A stretch of DNA of 16,267 nt from an uncultured Collinsella sp. (lineage in GTDB: Bacteria; Actinomycetota; Coriobacteriia; Coriobacteriales; Coriobacteriaceae): assembly GCA_900552145.1 (NCBI GenBank), contig URYW01000037.1, positions 1 to 16,267 of the forward strand, read 5' to 3'. The translations under genes and the position numbers were made by a program. This document shows, in pieces, positions 6,480 to 13,638 of this stretch (its first letter is position 1; every line of letters starts with the position of its first letter). Under the pieces are notes generated by a model. That model was not told the origin of the DNA and searched no databases. It was given only the letters and a program-made list of their open reading frames with translations.

Positions 6480-6770
6480 CTACTCGCCCGCCTTGGGCGA
6501 TATCCACACCACAACGCGATCGGCAGCAGGCGCCACTACAAGGTCCACGTCCTCGTCAACGGGAAACCGGTAGCCCTCAGGCTGGCCCTCCATGGCACGA
6601 GCGGTCCCCTTGGCCAGCCGCTCAAAACCCTCGATCCCATAGGAAAGCCCATGAGCGGTCGCAGCAACCTGGGCCCCGTCCTCAGCGTCCCCAGCAAACG
6701 CAAATCCCGGCACCCAGCAAAGCGCGAAGGTCAAAGCACAGGCGACAAGCATGCGGAATCTATTAAGCAC
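6480..6770 (-). CDS. Small secreted or membrane-anchored protein in the mod operon (possibly the front part of a split ModB fusion)
   Basis: GTG 6770 is chosen because GGAG lies 6 bases upstream; the in-frame TTG at 6782 has no site. The 96-residue product starts with a basic tip (LNRFR), a hydrophobic core VACALTFALCWV and a likely signal-peptidase site after AFA (about residue 26). The remaining 70 residues are acidic and end VVVWISPKAGE at a TAG. I do not recognise the family. It lies between modA and modB, so it should be made with the transporter and act outside the membrane. The frame continues past the TAG into modB, so it may be the first half of a longer extracytoplasmic domain once fused to the permease. 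Confidence 0.6.
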   Translation of the reverse strand: MLNRFRMLVACALTFALCWVPGFAFAGDAEDGAQVAATAHGLSYGIEGFERLAKGTARAMEGQPEGYRFPVDEDVDLVVAPAADRVVVWISPKAGE

Positions 6771-6838
6771 GAAAAGCTCCAAGCGAATACAAGGACGAAG
6801 TGAAACATAAAACGATGGAATTATCGCGCCAAGCCGCT

Positions 6839-7711
6839 CTACGCGGAAAGCTCAAAGCCGTACTTGGCCCAAATCTTCTGGGCTTTCTTATTGGTCAGGC
6901 AGAAGTCGATGAACGCCTTGGCCTCGTCGGCGTGCTCGGAGCTCTCGGCAACGACACCCGGATACACGATGGGCTTGTGCGAATCCTCGGGGCACACGAA
7001 GGCCTCCTCGATGCCGTCGTAGCGGAAGATATCGGAGCTGTAGACAAAACCGGCCACGCAGTCGCCCGTAGAGACGTAGGCGGCAGCGGTGCCGACCTTA
7101 TCGGCCAGGGCCACCTTGTCGGCGAGTTCGGGCGCATACTCGCCGTCGTCACCCTCGGTGCCGGTATAGAGGCCCACGGAGGCCAGGGCCTGGTTGGCAT
7201 ACTTGCCAGCGGGAACAGTCTTAGCGTCGCCAATGGCGATCTTGCCGTCCAGATTCGCGACGTCGGCGATGGCCTCGACCTTGGTGTCGGAGCCCTCGGC
7301 GCGAATGATCACGAGGTCGTTGACGAACATGTCCTCACGCGTATCGACGTCGACGAGCTCGGCGGTCTCAGCGTCATCCATGGTGCCCTTGGAAGCGGTG
7401 ATGAGCACGTCGACGGCGGCACCGGCGCGCATCTGCTCGACAAGGTCGCCGGAGGCCTTAAACTGCGTGTCGGCAAAGGTGGTGCCGGTCTGGTCGGTGT
7501 AGAGCTCTTGGACCTCGGGCAAAGCCTTCTCGAGCGAGTTGGCAGCAAAGACTTGCAGCTCGACAGCTTTCTTAGAAGACGCCTCAGCAGAACCGGCATC
7601 GGATCCGGCCGGCTCGGACGTATTGCTGCCCGAGCAGCCAGCAAGACCAAGGCCGGCAGCGGCGACAGCAGAAAGCGAGACGAATCCGCGGCGAGAAACC
7701 ATATCGAACAT
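6839..7711 (-). CDS. modA: Molybdate-binding lipoprotein ModA
   Basis: ATG 7711 is chosen over the TTG at 7717 because AAAGGG lies 6 bases before it; 290 residues. The N terminus has a twin-arginine-like motif SRRGFV (6-11), a hydrophobic stretch and a lipobox LAGC (Cys26), so it is probably exported folded and anchored as a lipoprotein. The mature part is a periplasmic-binding-protein fold of ModA type: QVFAANSLEKALPEV (first ligand loop), FKASGDLVEQMRAGAAVDVLITAS, DLVIIRAEG, KIAIGDAKTVPAGKYANQAL and the closing helix region KAQKIWAKYGFE. It captures molybdate for ModBC. It is the first gene of the mod unit, preceded by three palindromes at 7756-7823. The stop is TAG. Confidence 0.92.
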   Translation of the reverse strand: MFDMVSRRGFVSLSAVAAAGLGLAGCSGSNTSEPAGSDAGSAEASSKKAVELQVFAANSLEKALPEVQELYTDQTGTTFADTQFKASGDLVEQMRAGAAVDVLITASKGTMDDAETAELVDVDTREDMFVNDLVIIRAEGSDTKVEAIADVANLDGKIAIGDAKTVPAGKYANQALASVGLYTGTEGDDGEYAPELADKVALADKVGTAAAYVSTGDCVAGFVYSSDIFRYDGIEEAFVCPEDSHKPIVYPGVVAESSEHADEAKAFIDFCLTNKKAQKIWAKYGFELSA

Positions 7712-7755
7712 ATTCAACCCTTTCGGACCTTGTGCCCGGGTACCCCACCGCGGGC

Positions 7756-7823
7756 TATAATCTGCAATCAGATTATACTTCTGCGCGAATAATGATAGTG
7801 AGAAATTATTCTCACCAGAGAAT
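7756..7823. promoter_or_regulatory. mod operon regulatory region with three palindromes and a -10 box
   Basis: Three inverted repeats each have a 4-base centre: TATAATCTG-CAAT-CAGATTATA (7756-7777), GTGAGAA-ATTA-TTCTCAC (7798-7815) and ATTCTC-ACCA-GAGAAT (7808-7823), the last two sharing a half-site. The first contains a perfect TATAAT on the minus strand (7777-7772) that can serve as the modA -10 box; no good -35 is visible. The layout suits a repressor acting on the promoter, such as a molybdate sensor, but the sites do not match a ModE box I can recall and no regulator gene is nearby. Confidence 0.5.
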
Positions 7824-7861
7824 ATAGTTTCGAGTTAGCGTGCACCTCGGCGTCGCTTCGG

Positions 7862-7901
7862 CGGAAAACAAAGGCGGAGCAGCCCGTAAGGTCGCTCCGC
7901 C
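7862..7901 (-). terminator. Intrinsic terminator after mogA
   Basis: A perfect 8-bp stem GGCGGAGC (7873-7880)/GCTCCGCC (7894-7901) is followed on the minus strand by TTTGTTTTCC. It lies 13 bases after the mogA stop and separates moeA-mogA from the mod unit. Confidence 0.8.
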
Positions 7902-7914
7902 GCAGGTAGTGCGC

Positions 7915-8394
7915 TTATTTGGCGTGTCCGCCGCCCGCCGTCATCTGGGCCGCATGTTCCAGCTGGTCCGCTATGGCCTCCCAGCTTTCGCGGGCGGCCT
8001 TCGTGGAACCGGGAAAGTTTACGACAAGTGTATGACCTCGGTGCATGCAAATAGCGCGCGAGAGCATGGCGCGGCGCGTCTTGGTCATCGAGTACGCACG
8101 AATTGCCTCGGCAATACCCGGCACATCGCGGTCGCAGACGGCACGCGTCGCCTCGGGCGTCACATCGCGCATCGAAAGCCCCGTGCCGCCGCAGGTGAGC
8201 ACGACATTGGCTCGGCACTCATCGGCGGCTTCCACAATGGCATCACCAATCTCGCTGACGTCATCGCGCACGACCACATGTGAGGCGACCGTCCAGCCCT
8301 GTGCCACGATGAGTTCCTCGAGCGCGGCTCCGGCCTCATCCTGCGCAAGATCGCGCGTGTCCGAGCACGTCACGATCGAAATCTTCAACTCCAT
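7915..8394 (-). CDS. mogA: Molybdopterin adenylyltransferase/MoaB-MogA family protein
   Basis: A 159-residue single MoCF-binding domain, normal length. The start MELKISIVTCSD is set by GGAGG 6 bases before ATG 8394. Motifs: LTCGGTGLSMRDVTPEA (66-82), with GGTG as the nucleotide/pterin-binding loop, DVPGIAEAIR (90-99), the LSRA block (111-114) and the phosphate-binding stretch NFPGSTKAA (126-134). It activates molybdopterin with ATP to adenylyl-molybdopterin before molybdenum insertion by MoeA. Its ribosome binding site overlaps the moeA stop codon, which implies translational coupling. MogA and MoaB cannot be told apart reliably by eye; pairing with moeA favours the adenylyltransferase role. 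The stop is TAA. Confidence 0.88.
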   Translation of the reverse strand: MELKISIVTCSDTRDLAQDEAGAALEELIVAQGWTVASHVVVRDDVSEIGDAIVEAADECRANVVLTCGGTGLSMRDVTPEATRAVCDRDVPGIAEAIRAYSMTKTRRAMLSRAICMHRGHTLVVNFPGSTKAARESWEAIADQLEHAAQMTAGGGHAK

Positions 8395-8404
8395 AGCGAT
8401 CCTC

Positions 8405-9667
8405 CTATAGCACCGTTCCCTCAGGCAGGTCGACGCGAACAACGTCCACGACATCTCCCGCCTTGAGCTCGCACGGTCCTTCGTCAATACGCAGCAGGCA
8501 GTTGGTCCGCTGCATCGTGCCGAGCAGCGCCGAATTCTGCGTCTTGGCCTCGGTCACCAACAGCTCACCGGTCTCGGGGTCGCGCAAAACCGTGGCGCGA
8601 TCGAAGAAGCGTCGGTCCTGGCGCTTTTTCACGCCGTGTGTGAGCGTCGCCTGCTGCACGGGACGCGCCCCCTCGGCAAAACCACGCATCTTGCGGATCG
8701 CCGGACGGGCAAGCATCTCAAAGCCTACATACGCCGCGGCCGGATTGCCTGAAAGCCCCAGGTAGGGCTTACCCCCGAGCAAGCCAAACGTGATGGCCTT
8801 GCCCGGGCGCATCGAGATGCGGTCAAACAGTACCTCGCCCTCGCGCCGGACGAGCGCCGTCACGAAATCGTAATCGCCCGCCGAGGCACCGCCGCTCGTA
8901 ATGACAAAATCGCACTCCTGCACGGCGCGATGCACCAGTTCGGCAATCGCCTGCTCATCGTCGGGCGCGATGCCGTAGAACACGGGCTCGGCTCCCGCAT
9001 CGAGTGCTTCGGCCATCAACGCCGAGGAGTTGGAATCGCGAATCTGACCGCGCGCCGGCACCTTACTCGGTGCGACCAGTTCCGTGCCCAGCGAGATGAT
9101 GCCCACACGTGGGGCAGCGTGCACCTTCACGCTCGCGTATCCGGCGCTTGCCAGCAAGCCGGCGCCAGCCGGGGCCACAACCTCTCCAGCACGCATCACG
9201 GATTCGCCAGCATGCGCTTCCTCAGCAGCCGAGCGAACGTTCTCCCCCACCTTGGCAGGCATCGAGAAGCTCACGTGCGAGCCCTCGTTGCCGTCACCAT
9301 CAAGCACCTCGACGATCTCGTATTTCACCACGGCATCCGCACCCTCGGGCACCGGCGCGCCCGTCATGATGCGGACCGTCTCGCCCACGCCGATTGCGCC
9401 CTCAAACACATGTCCCGCAGCCTCGTGTCCGACAACGTCGAGCGTCACTGGCGCCTCGCCAGACGCCTGCGCCAAGTCCGCCGAACGCACGGCATATCCA
9501 TCCATGGCGCTGTTGGCAAACGGCGAGATGTCAATATCGGCCACCGCGTCCTCGGCCAAGGGAAGACCGGCGGCCTGCCACACGGGAATCTCGACGAGAT
9601 CGGTCGGAGCAACGTGTGACAGAACAATCGACTGCGCGTCCTCCAGCGGAATGAGTTTCTCTGCCAT
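8405..9667 (-). CDS. moeA: Molybdopterin molybdenumtransferase MoeA
   Basis: A 420-residue protein of the usual MoeA length. ATG 9667 is preferred over GTG 9673, because AGAGG lies 5 bases before the ATG. Domains in order: N-terminal MoeA domain with DISPFANSAMDGYAVR (46-61) and IMTGAPVPEGADAVV (100-114); the MoCF domain with GIISLGTELV (189-198), ITSGGASAGDYDFV (256-269), MRPGKAITFG (286-295) and GLSGNPAAAYVGFE (304-317); then the C-terminal beta domain (about 340-420). It inserts molybdate into adenylyl-molybdopterin in the cytoplasm to give molybdenum cofactor. It is the first gene of the moeA-mogA unit and lies back to back with the anion transporter gene. The stop is TAG. Confidence 0.95.
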   Translation of the reverse strand: MAEKLIPLEDAQSIVLSHVAPTDLVEIPVWQAAGLPLAEDAVADIDISPFANSAMDGYAVRSADLAQASGEAPVTLDVVGHEAAGHVFEGAIGVGETVRIMTGAPVPEGADAVVKYEIVEVLDGDGNEGSHVSFSMPAKVGENVRSAAEEAHAGESVMRAGEVVAPAGAGLLASAGYASVKVHAAPRVGIISLGTELVAPSKVPARGQIRDSNSSALMAEALDAGAEPVFYGIAPDDEQAIAELVHRAVQECDFVITSGGASAGDYDFVTALVRREGEVLFDRISMRPGKAITFGLLGGKPYLGLSGNPAAAYVGFEMLARPAIRKMRGFAEGARPVQQATLTHGVKKRQDRRFFDRATVLRDPETGELLVTEAKTQNSALLGTMQRTNCLLRIDEGPCELKAGDVVDVVRVDLPEGTVL

Positions 9668-9724
9668 ATGCACCTCTTAATGCCACGGCGCGCAACAGGG
9701 GCGCCGATTCTTTATGCTTGTCTC

Positions 9725-9730
9725 AGTATA
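9725..9730 (-). promoter_or_regulatory. Candidate -10 box for moeA-mogA
   Basis: TATACT on the minus strand would start RNA about 50 bases before the moeA ATG. The hexamer 17 bases upstream is poor, so the assignment is weak. Confidence 0.3.
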
Positions 9731-9842
9731 ATCCCCTGACGCGCGGCCGAGACTTGGCCTGTACCCGCAAATACACTTGTCGTCCGCAAGCCGCGAAACA
9801 GAATGGAAACCAACCCACCGGCTCGTCGCGTTTACCGCGTTC

Positions 9843-9848
9843 TATAAT
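9843..9848 (+). promoter_or_regulatory. Candidate -10 box for the CLC transporter gene
   Basis: A perfect TATAAT lies 29 bases before the ATG, giving a leader of only about 23 nt. No clear -35 is present. A leader this short leaves no room for a riboswitch. Confidence 0.5.
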
Positions 9849-9877
9849 GCTTGCGTTGCAACCTAAAAGAGGAACGT

Positions 9878-11299
9878 ATGGCACATAACGCCAACCCCGA
9901 AAGCGCAAACGAAGCGCAGAAGCATTCTCAGCCGAACGCCGATGGCGGTTTTTTCTCCCTGAACGACGTCATCATGGCCGGCAGGCATCAGCTCACCCGT
10001 TCCGAGCAGCTCTTGGCAGCCGACACGCGCCGCAACGCCCGCAACCTACTCGCGAGCGCTAAGTTGCTCGTACTCGTCGCCATCGTCTCGCTCGCCATGG
10101 GCGTTGCCGCTTGGGCGTTTTTGGCCTCACTGAATATCGCGACCGACTATCGCGAGCACCATGCATGGATTTACGCGCTGCTTCCCGTTGTGGGCATGGC
10201 CACCGCGTGGGTCTACAAGAACCACGGCCTTGCCGCCAAGCGCGGCAACAACCTGGTCATCGATTCCGCCCTGGGCACACGCCTCATCCATATGCGCATG
10301 GCCGTCCTCACTTTCGTCTGCTCCACGCTCACGCACCTCACGGGCGGATCGGCCGGCCGCGAGGGCGCCGCGGTGCAGATTGGCGGCACCATCGCTAGCA
10401 ACATCTCGAGCCTCGCCCACCTCAAAAAGCATGACCACCACGACCTCATGCTCGCCGGCATCTCGTCGGCCTTTGGCGCCGTATTCGGTTCACCCCTTGC
10501 CGGAGCCTTCTTTGGCATGGAGATGTGCTTTATCGGCAAGATCGACTACACCGCGGGCATCTACTGCCTGGTCGCCGCGTTTACCGGCTACTTTACATCA
10601 CTCGCCCTGGGTACCGAGTACGAAGCGAATGTCATCGCCAGCGTTCCCAACATGACACCACGGACGGTTGTCATCGTTGTTATCAGCGCCATTATCTTCG
10701 GTTTGACGGCACGCCTCTTTGCCTGGTCGGTTCGAACCGTCAAGAGCCTGTACGGTCGCTTTATCACCAACTACCTTGCTCGCGCACTCGTGGGCGCGCT
10801 CGTGGTGCTCGCGGCCTACGCGATGCTCGACGCCTGGAAGTATGCCGGCCTTGCCACCTGGCTCTCGGGCGCCGGGTTCGCCGGTAACACAACCCTTGCC
10901 GACGCAGCCATCAAGCTCGTGGTGACGGCGCTCACCCTGGGCGCGGGCTTCCAAGGCGGCGAGGTCACGCCCCTGTTTGGCATCGGTGCGGCACTCGGTG
11001 GCTGGATCGGTTGCCTCGTCGGAATCGACCCCAGCTTTCTGGCGGCGCTGGGCATGCTCGGCGTGTTCTGCGCCGGCCTTAACGTGCCCATCACCACCTG
11101 CATGATGGCCATCGACCTGTTCCACGGCACGGCCGCGGGCTTCTTTGTCATCGTGGCGTTTATCAGCTATCTCGTCGGCGGACACCGCGGCGTGTACCCC
11201 GCCCAGCGCATCATCTCGCCCAAGCGCCGTTCGCTTATTGTGGATGAGGGCGGTACAGTAGCGGATGCTATCGAGCGCCACAACGACCTGATAGAGTAG
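9878..11299 (+). CDS. CLC-family anion transporter, resembling CLC-F fluoride/proton antiporters
   Basis: A 473-residue multi-pass membrane protein. ATG 9878 has AGAGG 5-6 bases upstream. CLC signatures: KRGNNLVID (121-129) at the first anion-binding loop, GGSAGREGAAVQIGG (156-170) with external gate Glu162, GSPLAGAFFGMEM (204-216), and GFQGGEVTPLFGIGAALG (357-374). The GNN loop in place of GSGIP and the GGEVTP loop in place of GGIFAP are features I associate with the CLC-F branch, which exports fluoride in exchange for protons. A soluble N-terminal stretch of about 55 residues precedes the first helix; there are no CBS domains. It starts a plus-strand unit with the lipid kinase 87 bases downstream. 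The CLC family is firm; fluoride specificity is inferred from two loops. The stop is TAG. Confidence 0.88.
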   Translation: MAHNANPESANEAQKHSQPNADGGFFSLNDVIMAGRHQLTRSEQLLAADTRRNARNLLASAKLLVLVAIVSLAMGVAAWAFLASLNIATDYREHHAWIYALLPVVGMATAWVYKNHGLAAKRGNNLVIDSALGTRLIHMRMAVLTFVCSTLTHLTGGSAGREGAAVQIGGTIASNISSLAHLKKHDHHDLMLAGISSAFGAVFGSPLAGAFFGMEMCFIGKIDYTAGIYCLVAAFTGYFTSLALGTEYEANVIASVPNMTPRTVVIVVISAIIFGLTARLFAWSVRTVKSLYGRFITNYLARALVGALVVLAAYAMLDAWKYAGLATWLSGAGFAGNTTLADAAIKLVVTALTLGAGFQGGEVTPLFGIGAALGGWIGCLVGIDPSFLAALGMLGVFCAGLNVPITTCMMAIDLFHGTAAGFFVIVAFISYLVGGHRGVYPAQRIISPKRRSLIVDEGGTVADAIERHNDLIE

Positions 11300-11386
11300 A
11301 CGTAAGTATTCGCCGTGCAGCCACAATCGGGGGCAATTCGACCTGAGCGCGACCGCACCGTCACGTCATACGCCGGGAGTCGCCCC

Positions 11387-12349
11387 ATGCACGTAACTGA
11401 TTTTGGTCGCACGCTCATCATCGCCAACCCCGCCGCCCAGTCTGGTGCGGCGCGCGAAGTTGCCGAACGCCTTCAGCGCTTTTTGGACATGACCGCGCGC
11501 TCATCCCAGTTTGACCTGGTGCTGACCGAGCGCATGGGACATGCCAAGGAACTTGCCGCACGGGCCCAGGGCTACCGCACGGTTATCGCACTCGGCGGCG
11601 ACGGCGTGATCCACGAGGTCGTCAATGGACTCATGACGCAGGATGAGGCGGTCCGTCCCGCCCTTGCCGTCCTACCCGTAGGCTCCGGCAACGATTTTGC
11701 CCAAACGCTCGGTATCGACGATTTCTCCGGCAAAGATTTTGGCGCGCTGCTCACCTGCGAGCTGCAGCGTCAGGATATCGGACGCATTCGCTCATGGAAC
11801 CCCGCAAGCGGTAGCGGCGAGGCTACCGTTGAGTACTACGACCAGACGCTTTCGGTCGGCATCGATGCCGCCATCGGCCTGGGCACCACCGAGCTGCGCA
11901 AAAAGACCGGCTTGACAGGCGCGCCGCTCTACACTCTCTCGGGACTTGAGCAGTTTGGCCTGCGCTATCGCAACTACCCCATGACAGTCAGCTTTGACGG
12001 GGCGCCCGCCGAGCGCGTGAGGGCGATTATCATGGCGATTCAGCTGGGTCCTACCTATGGCTCGGGCTATCGCATCTGCCCCGATGCCGACCCCTGCGAC
12101 GGCGTACTCGACGTCTGCTACGCCTGCAGTCCCGTCCCTCGCGCGGTTGCCCTGCCTTTGTTTCTTTCGGCCAAGGACGGCCACCATACCAAGTTGCCGC
12201 CGGTTCGCATGCGCCGCTGCCGCCATGTCGAGCTCACCTTTGAGGAGCCCGACTATCCCATCCAGGCCGACGGCGAGCCCATCGTCGCCTCGCGCATCGA
12301 GGTCGACGTCCTTCCCGCCGCTCTCGAAGTCTGGCACCCCACCCGCTAG
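11387..12349 (+). CDS. Diacylglycerol kinase-family lipid kinase (DagK/YegS type)
   Basis: A 320-residue protein. ATG 11387 (MHVTDFGRTLIIANP) has GGGAG 8 bases upstream; the longer frame back to 11315 has no support. Kinase motifs: LIIANPAAQSG (10-20), the nucleotide loop ALGGDGVIHEVVNGL (68-82), and LPVGSGNDFAQTLG (96-109). The C-terminal beta-sandwich domain ends with PIQADGEP near residue 298. These enzymes phosphorylate a lipid such as diacylglycerol, or a related polyprenyl or sphingoid lipid, at the inner membrane face, recycling lipid by-products of envelope polymer synthesis. The exact lipid cannot be inferred. It follows the CLC gene on the same strand; a converging hairpin element lies directly after its TAG. 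Confidence 0.9.
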   Translation: MHVTDFGRTLIIANPAAQSGAAREVAERLQRFLDMTARSSQFDLVLTERMGHAKELAARAQGYRTVIALGGDGVIHEVVNGLMTQDEAVRPALAVLPVGSGNDFAQTLGIDDFSGKDFGALLTCELQRQDIGRIRSWNPASGSGEATVEYYDQTLSVGIDAAIGLGTTELRKKTGLTGAPLYTLSGLEQFGLRYRNYPMTVSFDGAPAERVRAIIMAIQLGPTYGSGYRICPDADPCDGVLDVCYACSPVPRAVALPLFLSAKDGHHTKLPPVRMRRCRHVELTFEEPDYPIQADGEPIVASRIEVDVLPAALEVWHPTR

Positions 12350-12356
12350 CCATTCC

Positions 12357-12427
12357 TAAGTTGCGGTGAAATAGGGACTGTTTATGCAGGTAAAGCCGGA
12401 AAACAATCCCTATTTCACCGCAACTTA
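12357..12427. repeat. 71-bp inverted repeat between converging genes
   Basis: TAAGTTGCGGTGAAATAGGGA (12357-12377) is matched perfectly by its reverse complement at 12407-12427. After one mismatch a further TGTT/AACA pairs, leaving a loop of about 19 bases. There is no adjacent T-run on either strand, so it is not a classic terminator, though it may stop converging transcription. The inner motif GTGAAATAGGGAC matches 11 of 13 bases of GTGACAAAGGGAC in the palindrome at 12842-12872. Confidence 0.85.
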
Positions 12428-12435
12428 CGAGGAGG

Positions 12436-12816
12436 CTATTCGTCGCTGCCCGGCTTGCGTCGGTTGGCCTTTTTAATGGCGTTGAAGTGTTTGTCGTTGA
12501 GCCTGCGCTGGCGAGAGCGCTGAGGCACCTTGGTCTTTACGCGTCGGCGCGGCGGACGTCCACGACGCTCAAGCTCAGCGCGCAGCTTACGCAGGCAGCT
12601 GCTACGGTTTTGGAACTGACTGCGGCTCTCGCGCGCCGTCACGGTAATCCCCGAAGGGATATGCTTCATGCGCACCGCTGAGTCCGTCGTGTTCACGCCC
12701 TGCCCACCCGGGCCCGTCGCGCGAAACACCTGCACCTCGCAATCGCGCGCCAACTCCTCGACCGACATCTCGGCATAGTGCGCATACTCGCGCCACCCCA
12801 TCTTGTTCTCATCCAT
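12436..12816 (-). CDS. Stand-alone GGQ-domain peptide chain release factor-like protein
   Basis: A 126-residue protein with only the peptidyl-tRNA hydrolysis domain of class I release factors. ATG 12816 has GGGGAGGTG upstream. The catalytic motif is GPGGQGVNTTDSAVRM (35-50, GGQ at 37-39), followed by GITVTARESRSQFQNR. There is no stop-codon recognition domain. A strongly basic tail (PPRRRVKTKVPQRSRQRRLN and beyond) resembles the tail of ArfB/YaeJ, which enters the empty mRNA channel of stalled ribosomes. A rescue role is likely but not proven; a codon-independent release factor of the RF-H or other small GGQ subgroup is the alternative. It lies between the palindromes at 12357-12427 and 12842-12872 and ends in TAG. 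Confidence 0.85.
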   Translation of the reverse strand: MDENKMGWREYAHYAEMSVEELARDCEVQVFRATGPGGQGVNTTDSAVRMKHIPSGITVTARESRSQFQNRSSCLRKLRAELERRGRPPRRRVKTKVPQRSRQRRLNDKHFNAIKKANRRKPGSDE

Positions 12817-12836
12817 ATCAACACCTCCCCTCATAC

Positions 12837-12872
12837 AAAAAATGTGACAAAGGGACAGTCCCTTTGTCACAT
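12837..12872 (-). terminator. Perfect palindrome acting as xpt terminator
   Basis: ATGTGACAAAGGGAC (12842-12856) and its exact complement (12858-12872) flank a single base. On the minus strand the hairpin is followed by TTTTTTG, so it should be a strong intrinsic terminator 27 bases after the xpt stop. It is also a member of the same GGGAC palindrome family as 12357-12427. It stands only 8 bases before the ribosome binding site region of the release-factor gene. Confidence 0.85.
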
Positions 12873-12899
12873 CGCATACCAATCGCTTGTGTCGCGCGC

Positions 12900-13478
12900 T
12901 TAGGCGAAGGTGATCTCGCCGGTCTCGCAGTCCATATCGGCGATACGGGCCAGGCTCTCAACGCGGAAGCCGCGCTCGCGGAGCTTATCGCCACCGCCCT
13001 GGAAGCCCTTCTCCACCGCAATGCCAATACCGGACACCTCGGCACCCGCAGCCTCGCAGATCTTGATTAGGCCCTCGAGCGCGCAGCCGTTGGCCAGGAA
13101 GTCGTCGATAATCAGGACCTTGTCGCCCTCGGACAGGAAGCGCTTGCCAACGATGACCGGGTACTCCTTCTGCTTGGTAAAGGAGTAGATGGTCGTGGCA
13201 TACTGCTCGCCGTCGAGGTTGATGGACTGCGCCTTCTTGGCAAAGACAACCGGCACGCCGCCAAAATGCTGGGCCGCGATGCAAGCCATGCCAATGCCCG
13301 AAGCCTCGATCGTCAGGATCTTGTTGATCTCGACGCCCTCGAACAGACGGGCCCACTCGGCACCCATGTGGTCAAACAGCTCAACGTCGCACTGGTGGTT
13401 GAGGAAGGCATCAACCTTAAGGACATTACCGGCCTTTACGATGCCGTCATGGCGAATACGATCCTCAAGCTCCTGCAT
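12900..13478 (-). CDS. xpt: Xanthine phosphoribosyltransferase
   Basis: A 192-residue type I phosphoribosyltransferase of the usual Xpt length. ATG 13478 has AAGGGG 7 bases upstream. Visible landmarks: MQELEDRIRHDGIVKAGNVLK with FLNHQCDV (the N-terminal cap typical of Xpt), ILTIEASGIGMA (54-65), FAKKAQSINLDGEQY (79-93) and the PRPP loop VLIIDDFLANGCAL (121-134). It converts xanthine and PRPP to XMP in purine salvage, in the cytoplasm. It appears to be monocistronic: about 160 bases separate it from the MFS gene on its upstream side, and a strong terminator follows. The purine riboswitch common before xpt in Firmicutes was not seen. The stop is TAA. Confidence 0.95.
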   Translation of the reverse strand: MQELEDRIRHDGIVKAGNVLKVDAFLNHQCDVELFDHMGAEWARLFEGVEINKILTIEASGIGMACIAAQHFGGVPVVFAKKAQSINLDGEQYATTIYSFTKQKEYPVIVGKRFLSEGDKVLIIDDFLANGCALEGLIKICEAAGAEVSGIGIAVEKGFQGGGDKLRERGFRVESLARIADMDCETGEITFA

Positions 13479-13638
13479 GGCGCAACCCCTTCTCGCGGCA
13501 ACGATACCGCGCGATTAATAATCGTTGATCGATAGTCTACCACGGACCGACCCCCGCCCGCCCCACAAGCCGCATCGCACCATAAAGCTGCAAGACCAGT
13601 AGATAGGCCCAATTCGTGGCATACAGCCTCCCAAGACG

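Noticed and set aside
6800..7792. 330-codon plus-strand frame opposite modA
   Set aside because: It is a shadow of modA, with hydrophobic and His/Gly-rich composition typical of antisense translation.
10598..11326. 242-codon minus-strand frame opposite the CLC gene
   Set aside because: Antisense shadow rich in Asp, Glu and His; the plus-strand protein carries all family motifs.
11300..11386. Regulatory element between the CLC and lipid kinase genes
   Set aside because: No hairpin, promoter box or conserved motif was seen; it appears to be plain spacer.
13479..13638. Purine riboswitch before xpt
   Set aside because: The interval lacks the conserved three-stem purine aptamer pattern on the minus strand and is mostly too close to the start; nothing else supportable was seen there.
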